From: Flavobacteriales bacterium UBA6049 | GTDB taxonomy: Bacteria; Bacteroidota; Bacteroidia; Flavobacteriales_G; Salibacteraceae | Reading direction: 5' to 3' | Assembly (NCBI GenBank): GCA_002429085.1 | Contig: DIYR01000097.1 | Span: forward strand, 1 to 15,641 | DNA: 15,641 nucleotides | Shown: positions 8,795-15,641 of the stretch, piece after piece | How positions within the stretch are numbered: the stretch's first letter is position 1 | Layout of the letters: every line of letters begins with the position of its first letter | Program-made: the position numbers and the translations under genes | Notes under the pieces: generated by a model | What the model was told of the DNA's origin: nothing | The model's database searches: none | Seen by the model: the letters and a program-made list of their open reading frames with translations, nothing else

Positions 8795-9436
8795 ATGAGT
8801 TTTTACGAACAGGTATTCGAAAACAATAAAGCTTGGGTAGAAGAAAAATTAAACTTAGATCCTGAGTATTTCCACAAAATGGCAGAAGGGCAAAGCCCAG
8901 AAATTCTCTACATAGGTTGCAGTGATAGTCGTGTGACGGCAGAAAAAATGACTGGTATTAAACCGGGTGAAATGTTCGTACACAGAAACATTGCCAACCT
9001 TGTTCCGAACAACGATCTTAGTTCTGCTAGTGTTATAGAATATGCTGTTGATCATCTTGAAGTAAAACACATTGTAGTTTGTGGACATTACTACTGTGGT
9101 GGTGTTAAGGCTGCCATGGAAGCTCAAGATTTAGGATTATTAAACCCTTGGTTACGTAACATTAGAGACGTTTACAGAACACATAACAATGAATTGAACG
9201 CCATTTCTGATGAAACAGAGCGCTACAAAAGATTAGTTGAATTAAATGTGCAAGAACAGTGCATCAACGTGGTAAAGATGGCCTGTATTCAAAAGAGTTA
9301 TTTAACAAAGGGCTCACCAATAATCCACGGTTGGGTATTCGATATATACTCGGGTAAGGTGATTGACTTACAAATTGACTTTGCTGCTGTACTAAAAGAC
9401 ATTCAAGGTATCTACGATCTCGGAACTCAACGATAA
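8795..9436 (+). CDS. Beta-class carbonic anhydrase
   Basis: A 213-residue protein of normal length for the beta class, catalysing interconversion of CO2 and bicarbonate. The zinc ligands are visible as C42 in GCSDSR and H98/C101 in VCGHYYCGG, and the D44-R46 dyad that gates the zinc-bound water is intact. FVHRNIANLVP (61-71) and SVIEYAVDHL (79-88) are further family landmarks. There is no signal peptide, so the enzyme is cytoplasmic. The C-terminal region GWVFDIYSGKVIDL is also typical. The bestrophin-family channel gene begins 5 bp after the stop codon, so the two are almost certainly one transcript and may act as a bicarbonate supply or export pair. It resembles the Can/CynT branch, but I give no symbol because orthology cannot be settled here. 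Confidence 0.95.
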   Translation: MSFYEQVFENNKAWVEEKLNLDPEYFHKMAEGQSPEILYIGCSDSRVTAEKMTGIKPGEMFVHRNIANLVPNNDLSSASVIEYAVDHLEVKHIVVCGHYYCGGVKAAMEAQDLGLLNPWLRNIRDVYRTHNNELNAISDETERYKRLVELNVQEQCINVVKMACIQKSYLTKGSPIIHGWVFDIYSGKVIDLQIDFAAVLKDIQGIYDLGTQR

Positions 9437-9441
9437 CAGGT

Positions 9442-10476
9442 ATGATTGTTCAAAAAAGTATTTCACTCGTTGGTTTCTTTAAAATAACAGCACATCATTT
9501 TGTTTGGCTTTTTTTAATGATGGGAAGCATAGCTATTTGTTATGATCTAGAGCTCATCACATTCCAAATTCCTTGGGTTCCTATTTCGGTAATTGGTACT
9601 GCAGTAGCCTTTTATGTTGGTTTTAAAAACAATCAATCATACGACAGAATGTGGGAAGCTCGTAAAATATGGGGTGGCATTGTTAACGAAAGCCGTTCAT
9701 GGGCTAGCTACGTTGATGGCTTTATTTCAAACACATTCCGCGAAAAAAACATTTCAGAAGAAGATCTTAAAAAGATCAAGAAATTACTGATTTATCGCCA
9801 AATAGGATGGCTCTATGCACATCGCAGTCAGTTGCTCATTCCAACTACTTGGGAGCACATAAATCAGGGTGGACATACCGCAAAATTTGCGCAGAAAAAT
9901 CAACGAACCTACGGTGTTGGATTAGTTGACGATGAAACTACGCGTACTGAGTTGAAAAACTTTTTACCAAAAGACGAACATGATCGTTTAATCAATGCAT
10001 CTAATACTGCTACTCAGATATTAAATGAGCAATCGCTAACGTTGAAATCATTACGAGATGATAACATTATAGACGATTTCCGACACATGGAGCTAATGAA
10101 TATAATTCGTTCTCTCTATACGTTACAGGGCAAAAATGAGCGAATTAAAAAGTTCCCACTTCCGCGTCAATACGCCAATGTGAGTAGGTACTTTGTAGGC
10201 ATTTTTATTGTTTTATTTCCCTTTTCTTTAATCCCTTCGATGGTGGATCTTGGTACATGGGGTGTATATCTTTCTATTCCAATAGCCATGCTGGTTGGAT
10301 GGGTATATGTAGTAATGGAAATAGTTGGTGATTATTCCGAAAACCCATTTCAAGGTATGGCAAACGATATTCCAATGCTCTCGTTATGCAGAACTATTGA
10401 AATCGATTTATTGGAGATTTTAGGTGAAAAAGATATCCCCCCTCCTATCAAAGAGAAAAAGGGAATCTTAATGTAG
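9442..10476 (+). CDS. Bestrophin-family (UPF0187-like) anion channel
   Basis: 344 residues, close to bacterial bestrophins of about 300 residues. Family hallmarks are VIGTAVAFYVGFKNNQSYDR (50-69), followed by MWEARKIWGGI: the second membrane helix that lines the pore and the conserved N-x-x-x-Y-D-R/W-E-A-R segment. KNERIKKFPLPRQY (231-244) precedes the third helix (about 248-268), then a fourth helix (about 272-293), and the acidic ENPFQGMANDIP (300-311) follows. Membrane segments are about 18-33, 44-61, 248-268 and 272-293, with a cytoplasmic helical region between. Bestrophins form pentameric channels passing chloride, bicarbonate or, in some bacterial members, sodium. Which ion passes here cannot be read directly, but the carbonic anhydrase gene 5 bp upstream favours bicarbonate. 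No terminator hairpin of note follows the stop. Confidence 0.9.
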   Translation: MIVQKSISLVGFFKITAHHFVWLFLMMGSIAICYDLELITFQIPWVPISVIGTAVAFYVGFKNNQSYDRMWEARKIWGGIVNESRSWASYVDGFISNTFREKNISEEDLKKIKKLLIYRQIGWLYAHRSQLLIPTTWEHINQGGHTAKFAQKNQRTYGVGLVDDETTRTELKNFLPKDEHDRLINASNTATQILNEQSLTLKSLRDDNIIDDFRHMELMNIIRSLYTLQGKNERIKKFPLPRQYANVSRYFVGIFIVLFPFSLIPSMVDLGTWGVYLSIPIAMLVGWVYVVMEIVGDYSENPFQGMANDIPMLSLCRTIEIDLLEILGEKDIPPPIKEKKGILM

Positions 10477-10489
10477 CGTTTCTTGATTC

Positions 10490-10517
10490 TGTGTTAACCC
10501 TTCCTTATTTTGTGTTA
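10490..10517 (+). promoter_or_regulatory. Candidate AraC-type operator: two TGTGTTA half-sites 21 bp apart
   Basis: TGTGTTA occurs at 10490-10496 and again at 10511-10517, in the same orientation and exactly 21 bp apart (two helical turns), about 70-95 bases before the SDR start codon. The same motif, with similar flanks, lies upstream of the AraC-family gene (14697-14703). Direct half-sites at this spacing are how AraC-type proteins commonly bind. The link to this regulator is inference. Confidence 0.35.
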
Positions 10518-10584
10518 TTCAAGATTCTGGAAATCAAGGAAATTTGTACTATCAAACTTAGATTAGAACTTAAAACACAGAATC

Positions 10585-11406
10585 ATGAACAAAACAATCT
10601 TAATCACAGGTAGTAGTACAGGAATTGGACGTTCTTCAGTAGAAAAATTTCAAGCTGAAGGATGGAACGTTATCGCTACAATGCGCACACCAGAAAAAGA
10701 AACCGAGCTTAATCTGTTAGATAATGTTTTGGTGACTAAACTAGATGTGCAAGATGTTGCTACAATCAACAGTGCCATCCAAGAAGGTATTGAACGTTTC
10801 GGTAAAATTGATGTGGTATTAAACAATGCTGGTTACGGTTTAATGGGAACTTTTGAATCTGCACCAGATGAAAATATAAGACGTCAGTACGATGTAAACG
10901 TTTTCGGATTGTTTGATGTAACCAAAGCCGCTCTTCCTCACTTTAGAGCAAATAAGAGCGGAATGTTCATCAACATTTCTTCTGTAGGTGGTAAAATTAC
11001 ATTCCCGCTAATCTCTTTATATCACTCTACCAAATTTGCAGTTGAAGGGTTTAGCGAGTCATTGAGTTATGAGTTAGCTCCATTAGGTATTCATGTAAAA
11101 GTGGTTGAACCAGGTGCAATTGCTACAGATTTTGGTAGCAGATCTATGGATTTTCAACATGATGAGAATTTAGCTGAATACAATCCATTTGTTGGCGGTG
11201 TAATGGGGAACTTCGAAAAAATGATGGATCCTGCGAATATGAGTACACCAGACTTGGTTGCAGATGTCATTTACGATGCAGCAACAGATGGCACCTCAAC
11301 TCTACGTTATGTAGCAGGTGCAGATGCAGAGCAATTCTTGAAAGCGCGTAAAGAAATGGATGATGATGCCTTCTTCGGTATGATGAAGCAGACTTTGTCT
11401 ATCTAA
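10585..11406 (+). CDS. Classical short-chain dehydrogenase/reductase (SDR)
   Basis: 273 residues with the full classical SDR signature. ITGSSTGIG (7-15) is the nucleotide-binding loop, LDVQD places D54 near the adenine, and NNAGYG (80-85) is the conserved NNAG turn. The catalytic set is N105, S133, Y146 and K150, the last two in YHSTK. R34 after the second beta-strand, with no acidic residue there, favours NADP(H) over NAD(H). The enzyme reduces or oxidises a carbonyl/alcohol in the cytoplasm; the substrate is unknown. The C-terminal GADAEQFLKARKEMDDDAFF segment resembles SDRs often annotated only as family oxidoreductases. It has its own upstream region of 108 bp with two putative regulator half-sites, and a strong terminator follows, so it is a single-gene unit. 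The ATG at 10585 lies directly before the first beta-strand. Confidence 0.93.
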   Translation: MNKTILITGSSTGIGRSSVEKFQAEGWNVIATMRTPEKETELNLLDNVLVTKLDVQDVATINSAIQEGIERFGKIDVVLNNAGYGLMGTFESAPDENIRRQYDVNVFGLFDVTKAALPHFRANKSGMFINISSVGGKITFPLISLYHSTKFAVEGFSESLSYELAPLGIHVKVVEPGAIATDFGSRSMDFQHDENLAEYNPFVGGVMGNFEKMMDPANMSTPDLVADVIYDAATDGTSTLRYVAGADAEQFLKARKEMDDDAFFGMMKQTLSI

Positions 11407-11427
11407 ACAATAACACATATTTATTAT

Positions 11428-11460
11428 GGGTAACTAAGCGTAAGTTTAGTTGCCCTTTTT
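11428..11460 (+). terminator. Rho-independent terminator of the SDR gene
   Basis: A 10-bp stem pairs GGGTAACTAA (11428-11437) with TTAGTTGCCC (11446-11455), including one G-T pair, around an 8-base loop. It is followed by TTTTT (11456-11460). It begins 21 bases after the SDR stop codon. Confidence 0.85.
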
Positions 11461-11473
11461 AAAACCGAATTCT

Positions 11474-11566
11474 ATGCAATTAAAGTTTACCTCGTTTTTT
11501 AATTCTACTCCAAAAGTCATCACTACCCTTTTCTTACTTGGCTGGTTAATCATGCAATTGGTGTAA
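11474..11566 (+). CDS. Possible 30-residue single-span membrane peptide
   Basis: An ATG at 11474 opens a 30-codon frame ending in TAA at 11564-11566. The product starts MQLKFTSFF and contains a lysine at position 14 followed by a hydrophobic run (VITTLFLLGWLIMQLV, 15-30) that could span a membrane. It fits neatly between the SDR terminator and the hairpin at 11568-11596, which also has T residues after it on this strand. No promoter or ribosome site is convincing, so it could be a chance frame. It overlaps no other gene. Confidence 0.25.
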   Translation: MQLKFTSFFNSTPKVITTLFLLGWLIMQLV

Positions 11567-11567
11567 C

Positions 11568-11596
11568 AAAAAAAGCCCGCTTTGCAGCGAGCTTTT
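11568..11596 (-). terminator. Rho-independent terminator of the T9SS repeat-protein gene (possibly bidirectional)
   Basis: AAGCCCGCT (11573-11581) pairs with AGCGAGCTT (11586-11594) around a 4-base loop, with one C-A mismatch. On the minus strand the stem is followed by a run of seven T (plus-strand A at 11568-11574), about 25 bases past the stop codon of the 946-residue protein gene. On the plus strand TTTT follows, so it may stop transcription both ways. Confidence 0.85.
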
Positions 11597-11621
11597 GAAC
11601 ATCAAAACCTATGGCACTTTC

Positions 11622-14462
11622 TTATTGAACAACCATTCGTTCAACTGAAACCGCTTCGTTTTGCTCTACCCTAATGATATACACACCTGGCGTAAACCCT
11701 TGGGTTGAGATTACTTCGTTTGCTGAAGAAACTACTTCTTGCCATTGTACTTTTCCACTTAAGTCAATAATTTGAATAGTACTGCCGGCTTCTGTTCCTT
11801 CTACTCTAAATCCTTCTCCATTTCTAACTGGGTTTGGATAGATATTCAAATCAACATCATTACGCACACTTCCCAAGAAATTAGCCACATCTCTCGTCAA
11901 ATCAATGGCAAACTCTGAAGTAGAAACCAAACTATCGTTTGCCGCATAAGCATGTACTCTCCATTTTAGGTTAGCCGTTCCACCTTCTGGAACACCTGCA
12001 GCAACCAATACGCTATAGATTGTTGCAAAATCAAGTGTTAATGCTGCATCTGCACCACTATTGTTTGAAGCCAATGGACCAACTACTGGATTAGTGAAAT
12101 CTCCACTAGCTACATCTAGTAACCATCCATAAGTTACTCCTTCACCCGAGTTTTCCCACGTAATGGTAATATTCTGGTTTGCATCGTCTTGAATAGTTGC
12201 CGCAAAGCCATCTGCTGGGAATGTTAAATCGAATGCATTCGCAACAGCTCCATTTGTTAATTCAATAGCCCAAGTTTCTGTAGAAGGTAAACTATCTGTT
12301 CCCCCAAAAGCGTGTATTTTCCAAATCAGATCAACTGAGTTTCCTTGTGTTACGCCAGCTCCTTCTAATACAGATTCAATAGTGGCTAAATCAAGTGTGA
12401 GTGTAGTTTCTGATCCTGAGTTATTCGATGGAACAGTAATAATAGGGCTAGAAAAATCTCCACCTTGTGCATCTAACAACCAAGTATATGTTGCTCCTTC
12501 ACCAGCTGATTCCCAAGTGATATCAATTGTGTTCGTTCCATTACCTTCTACTGTTAAAGCAGTTCCATCTGTTGGAGATAATAAGCTGAATGGTTCCAAA
12601 ACAGCTCCATTTGTTAACTCAATATCAAAATCTTGATTCGATGGTAAACTGTCTGTTGCTGCATAAGCGTGCACTCTCCAAATTAAATTGGCACTATTTC
12701 CTTGCGTTACACCGGCACCTTCTAGCACTGTTTGAATAGTAGCTAAGTCTAAAGTCAACACTGGATCAGTTCCTGCATTATTCGATGGAACTGAAATGAT
12801 TGGATTAGCGAATGTTCCACCTTGTACATCTAGTAACCAGTTGTAGGTAACTCCTTCTCCAGCTGATTCCCAAGTGATATCAATTGTATTCGTTCCATTA
12901 CCTTCTACAGTTAAAGTCGTAGCATTTGGAGGAGTCAACAAATCGAACGGATTAGCTACTGTTCCGTTGGTTAAGTTAATATCAAAATTTTGGCTTGACG
13001 GTAAACTATCCGCACCAGCATACGCGTGAACCCTCCAACTTAAAGCAACTGCATTACCTTGAGTAATACCTGCGCTTTCTAATACTGCTTCAATAGTGGT
13101 TAAGTCTAAGGTTAATACGGTATCTGTACCCGTATTATTTGAAGGAACAGAAATAATTGGATTAGCAAATGTTCCACCTTGTAGATCTAGTAACCAGTTG
13201 TAGGTAACTCCCTCTCCAGCAGATTCCCAAGCAATATCAATTGTATTCGTTCCGTTACCTTCTACCGTTAAAGATGTACTATTAGCAGGCGTTAACAAGT
13301 TGAACGCATTGGCAACAGCACCATTCGTTAAATCAATATCAAACGTTTGAGATGAAGGTAAGCTATCTGTTCCTGCATACGCATGAACTCTCCAACTCAA
13401 TTGAGCCATGTTACCTTGTGTTACACCAGCACCTTCTAGTACTGCTTCAATAGTTGCTAAGTCTAATGTTAATACGGTATCTACTCCAGCATTATTTGAT
13501 GGAACTGAGATAATTGGATTAGCGAATGTTCCACCTTGAACATCTAACAACCAATTGTAGGTGACACCTTCTCCAGATGAACTCCAAGTGATATCAATAG
13601 TGTTAGTTCCGTTACCTTCTACTGTTAAAGCCGCAGCATTTGGTGGTGTTAGTAAATCAAAAGGATTTGCTACTGTACCATTCGTTAAATCAATATCGAA
13701 TGTTTGAGTAGATACCAAGCTATCTGTTCCTGCGTACGCATGCACTCTCCAACTCAATTGAGCCATGTTACCTTGCGTTACACCAGCACCTTCTAGTACT
13801 GCTTCAATAGTTGCTAAGTCTAATGTTAATACGGTATCTGCTCCAGCATTATTTGATGGAACCGAGATAATTGGATTGGCAAATGTTCCGCCTTGCAGAT
13901 CTAACAACCAATTGTAGGTTACACCCTCACCAGAAGAGCTCCAAGTTATGTCTACTGTATTGGTACCATTACCTTCTACTGTTAAAGCCGCAGCATTTGG
14001 AGGTGTTAACAAATCAAAAGGATTTGCCACATTGCCATTAGTTAAAGACAAACCAAATGCAGCATTTGCTGTATCATTATTTGTTCCATTGGTAGCTGTT
14101 ACAATCCAATCTAATAGAGCCGTTTGACCTTGATTAAAATTCAATGATTCCATTAGATTTTCAATTGCAGCTAGACTCAGAGTTAGAACAGTGTCTGTTC
14201 CTCCTACATTTGAAGGTAAAGAAGCTAAAGGTGCCGAAAAATCACCTCCAGGAACATCTGCGTGCCATGTATATAACACTGATCCTGTTAAACTACTCGA
14301 TGGTTGCCAAGTAACATCAATAGTTGAAGTACCTAAGCCCTCAACCGTTAAGCTCGTATTGTCTGGGGGAGACAACAAATTAAACTGAGCCATCGCTGAA
14401 ATAGGTAGAGCAAGCGCTAAGGCTGTCACCTTTCTCTGCAGAAAAGTTCTAAGTTTTTCCAT
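11622..14462 (-). CDS. Secreted T9SS cargo protein with seven tandem Ig-like (SusE-like) domains
   Basis: 946 residues. Residues 1-25 are a signal peptide (charged MEKLRTFLQRK, then a hydrophobic core ending ISAMA) with cleavage before Q26; no lipobox cysteine follows, so it is not a lipoprotein. Seven repeats of about 119 residues follow, starting at residues 27, 149, 268, 387, 506, 625 and 744. Each has LTVEGNGTNTIDITW, then a YNWLLD strand, NPIISVPSNN, an LTLDLATIEAVLE helix and a WRVHAYAGTDSL strand. This resembles the Ig-like domains of SusE/SusF-type glycan-binding proteins (inference). The last 75 residues (LNIYPNPV ... GVYIIRVEQ) are a type A T9SS sorting domain, so the protein should be exported across the outer membrane and anchored or released there. 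Central repeats are nearly identical while the first and last are diverged. It could be an adhesin or a glycan-binding protein. The gene stands alone and ends at a strong terminator. Confidence 0.92.
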   Translation of the reverse strand: MEKLRTFLQRKVTALALALPISAMAQFNLLSPPDNTSLTVEGLGTSTIDVTWQPSSSLTGSVLYTWHADVPGGDFSAPLASLPSNVGGTDTVLTLSLAAIENLMESLNFNQGQTALLDWIVTATNGTNNDTANAAFGLSLTNGNVANPFDLLTPPNAAALTVEGNGTNTVDITWSSSGEGVTYNWLLDLQGGTFANPIISVPSNNAGADTVLTLDLATIEAVLEGAGVTQGNMAQLSWRVHAYAGTDSLVSTQTFDIDLTNGTVANPFDLLTPPNAAALTVEGNGTNTIDITWSSSGEGVTYNWLLDVQGGTFANPIISVPSNNAGVDTVLTLDLATIEAVLEGAGVTQGNMAQLSWRVHAYAGTDSLPSSQTFDIDLTNGAVANAFNLLTPANSTSLTVEGNGTNTIDIAWESAGEGVTYNWLLDLQGGTFANPIISVPSNNTGTDTVLTLDLTTIEAVLESAGITQGNAVALSWRVHAYAGADSLPSSQNFDINLTNGTVANPFDLLTPPNATTLTVEGNGTNTIDITWESAGEGVTYNWLLDVQGGTFANPIISVPSNNAGTDPVLTLDLATIQTVLEGAGVTQGNSANLIWRVHAYAATDSLPSNQDFDIELTNGAVLEPFSLLSPTDGTALTVEGNGTNTIDITWESAGEGATYTWLLDAQGGDFSSPIITVPSNNSGSETTLTLDLATIESVLEGAGVTQGNSVDLIWKIHAFGGTDSLPSTETWAIELTNGAVANAFDLTFPADGFAATIQDDANQNITITWENSGEGVTYGWLLDVASGDFTNPVVGPLASNNSGADAALTLDFATIYSVLVAAGVPEGGTANLKWRVHAYAANDSLVSTSEFAIDLTRDVANFLGSVRNDVDLNIYPNPVRNGEGFRVEGTEAGSTIQIIDLSGKVQWQEVVSSANEVISTQGFTPGVYIIRVEQNEAVSVERMVVQ
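11877..14384 (-). repeat. Tandem in-frame coding repeats, seven units of about 357 bp
   Basis: Units, in the direction of transcription, are 14384-14019 (366 bp, diverged), 14018-13662, 13661-13305, 13304-12948, 12947-12591, 12590-12234 and 12233-11877 (diverged). Units 2 and 3 are closest: over 123 bases (13738-13860 against 13381-13503) I count only three differences. All units stay in frame, which points to duplication by recombination under coding constraint. Confidence 0.9.
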
Positions 14463-14492
14463 GTTGGTTATATTTTTTGATTTCTAAATGCA

Positions 14493-14519
14493 ACAGAACT
14501 TCATTTAAAATTGTTCTGT
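14493..14519. promoter_or_regulatory. Perfect 7-bp inverted repeat upstream of the T9SS protein gene
   Basis: ACAGAAC (14493-14499) and GTTCTGT (14513-14519) are exact inverted copies separated by 13 AT-rich bases, starting 31 bases before the ATG on the minus strand. It may be a dimeric regulator site or a hairpin in the 5' leader. The function is unknown. Confidence 0.35.
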
Positions 14520-14690
14520 CATATTTCATTTGATAGAGCTATTCCCTCTAAAACCCCAGAAAACACATACACAAACAATACACTTTTAACAACTATTTAA
14601 GATTTAGTTTAACATTGAGATCTTACGTAATCTTGATAATTTGAACTCTCTCAACTGATTAGCACTTCAGTAATTTCTGTTACCTTTTCG

Positions 14691-14706
14691 TTGATTTGTG
14701 TTAGTC
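14691..14706 (+). promoter_or_regulatory. TGTGTTA motif upstream of the AraC-family gene
   Basis: TTGATTTGTGTTAGTC contains the same TGTGTTA (14697-14703) as the two half-sites before the SDR gene. TTTGTGTTAGTC here matches TTTGTGTTATTC at 10509-10520 in 11 of 12 bases. It lies about 50 bases before the AraC-family start codon and could mediate autoregulation (inference). Confidence 0.3.
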
Positions 14707-14727
14707 GTCTTCTACATTCTTGAAGAC
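14707..14727. promoter_or_regulatory. Inverted repeat in the AraC-family gene leader
   Basis: GTCTTC (14707-14712) and GAAGAC (14722-14727) form an exact 6-bp inverted repeat with a 9-base spacer, directly after the TGTGTTA motif and 26 bases before the start codon. It may be an operator dyad or a weak leader hairpin. Confidence 0.25.
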
Positions 14728-14753
14728 CTTTGTTTCTACAAATTGATACAACT

Positions 14754-15641
14754 ATGTCTCAAGATATATTTCACGTAAAGTCAATAAGTCAAGTACATGA
14801 AGCATTTGGGCTTGAAAAACCTACCCATCCGCTAATTAGCGTTGTTGACGTATCTGAATTAGAGTTTGGTGAAGAATTCGTAGGTATAAAATACTCTTCG
14901 GAGTTATACACCATTGCCATGAAAGATGCTAGCTGCGGAATGCAATATGGCCGAAACACCTATGATTTTGATGAAGGCGTATTAGTTTTTACTGGACCAC
15001 ACCAAGTATTAACAAGTACACAAACTCAAGCCAGAGGTGATGTAAAAGGATGGATGCTTTTCTTTCATCCAGATTTAATTAGGAATACGCACCTAGGTGA
15101 AATAATAGAGCAGTACAATTTCTTTTCTTATGATGTTCATGAAGCATTGCACTTATCTGAACAAGAACAAGACACTATTACCGATTGCATTCAAAAAATT
15201 GATGAAGAAACAAAAGGTCGGATAGACAATATGAGTCAACGCGTAATCGTATCGAATTTGGAACTTTTATTGAATTATTGCATGCGCTTTTACGAGCGTC
15301 AATTCAATACTAGAACAGCAACACACAAGGATACCGTAAGCAAAGTGAATGATTATTTGAAAGCCTATTTCAAAGAAGGTCAATTGACTGAATTCGGAGC
15401 TCCAAGTATTCAAAACATTGCCGATTCTGTAAATCTATCAGCATCATATTTGAGTGACTTACTCAAAAAAGAAACTGGAAGAAGCGCGAAAGATCATATC
15501 AACGAATTTTTGGTAGACAAAGCCAAAGACATGTTGCTCAGCACGCAACAATCTGTTTCTGAAATTGCGTATAACTTAGGATTTAATTATCCGCATTACT
15601 TCAGTCGCCTGTTCAAGGCCAAAACTGGCATTACTCCTAAC
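14754..15641 (+). CDS. AraC-family transcriptional regulator (C terminus beyond window)
   Basis: An ATG at 14754 opens 296 codons running off the right edge. Residues about 1-185 form a cupin-like effector-binding domain (for example GVLVFTGPHQVL at 75-86, GWMLFFHPDLI at 99-109). Residues about 195-296 hold the two helix-turn-helix motifs of the AraC/XylS type: IADSVNLSASYLSDLLKKET (222-241), and SEIAYNLGFNYPHYFSRLFK (269-288) ending KTGITPN. Family proteins normally stop 5-15 residues after this point, so nearly the whole protein is present. It is divergent from the T9SS protein gene, with 291 bp between starts. AraC regulators of this size are often found beside SDR genes, and the SDR upstream region carries motif copies also found here, so the SDR gene is a plausible target. 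The effector is unknown. Confidence 0.92.
   Translation, partial: MSQDIFHVKSISQVHEAFGLEKPTHPLISVVDVSELEFGEEFVGIKYSSELYTIAMKDASCGMQYGRNTYDFDEGVLVFTGPHQVLTSTQTQARGDVKGWMLFFHPDLIRNTHLGEIIEQYNFFSYDVHEALHLSEQEQDTITDCIQKIDEETKGRIDNMSQRVIVSNLELLLNYCMRFYERQFNTRTATHKDTVSKVNDYLKAYFKEGQLTEFGAPSIQNIADSVNLSASYLSDLLKKETGRSAKDHINEFLVDKAKDMLLSTQQSVSEIAYNLGFNYPHYFSRLFKAKTGITPN

Noticed and set aside
8855..9127. Minus-strand 90-codon open frame inside the carbonic anhydrase gene
   Set aside because: It lies fully antisense to a gene with intact catalytic motifs, and its translation shows no family signature.
10481..10540. TTCTTGATT and AATCAAGGAA as a terminator hairpin after the bestrophin gene
   Set aside because: The arms are separated by more than 40 bases, the pairing is imperfect and no T tract follows. 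The region is better read as the SDR upstream control region.
11877..14384. Possible CRISPR array because of regular repeats
   Set aside because: The period is about 357 bp, the whole unit is repeated without unique spacers, and all units are in one open reading frame.
12382..14388. Plus-strand open frames (12382-12636 and 14191-14388) opposite the repeat protein gene
   Set aside because: Their translations share similar segments because they read the antisense of the same tandem repeats. Neither has a recognisable domain, and the opposite strand is clearly coding.
14618..14630. AGATCT at 14618-14623 and the 8-bp palindrome TTACGTAA at 14623-14630 between the T9SS and AraC genes
   Set aside because: Palindromes this short are expected by chance in AT-rich DNA, and they have no clear position relative to a promoter.

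Overview
The window is AT-rich DNA from a member of the Bacteroidota, most likely a marine flavobacterium-like organism (Flavobacteriales in the broad sense). The best evidence is a large secreted protein with a C-terminal type IX secretion (T9SS) sorting domain. Start sites lack convincing Shine-Dalgarno sequences, and a few promoter-like sites match the Bacteroidota TTTG / TAnnTTTG pattern. No rRNA, tRNA, CRISPR array, insertion sequence or phage gene was seen.

Left part (1-8482): envelope and glycan-type genes. On the minus strand are a left-truncated polytopic membrane protein resembling GT-C glycosyltransferases (1-984) and an FAD-dependent amine-oxidase-like protein (986-2353), one base apart and probably co-transcribed. 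A plus-strand SGNH/GDSL hydrolase with a membrane anchor (2421-3617) diverges from them. It converges, with only 10 bp between stop codons, on a minus-strand run of three membrane proteins. Two of these are tandem paralogues built like TMTC O-mannosyltransferases, with a GT-C membrane domain followed by TPR repeats. The third (7475-8482) is an unrecognised membrane protein with several histidines in or next to membrane segments. Together these suggest lipid-linked sugar transfer or surface glycan/glycoprotein modification, but no substrate can be read from the sequence.

Middle part (8795-10476): a beta-carbonic anhydrase is followed after 5 bp by a bestrophin-family anion channel. This is a compact two-gene unit suggesting coupled CO2/bicarbonate interconversion and bicarbonate movement across the membrane.

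Right part (10585-15641): a classical short-chain dehydrogenase is followed by a strong terminator, a possible 30-residue membrane peptide, and a second terminator that closes the opposing gene. That opposing gene encodes a 946-residue T9SS cargo protein made of seven tandem domains of about 119 residues, some nearly identical at the DNA level. An AraC-family regulator, cut by the right edge just before its C terminus, is divergent from it. The SDR and AraC upstream regions share a TGTGTTA-containing motif. It occurs twice before the SDR gene at exactly 21 bp spacing, which makes the AraC protein a candidate regulator of both genes.
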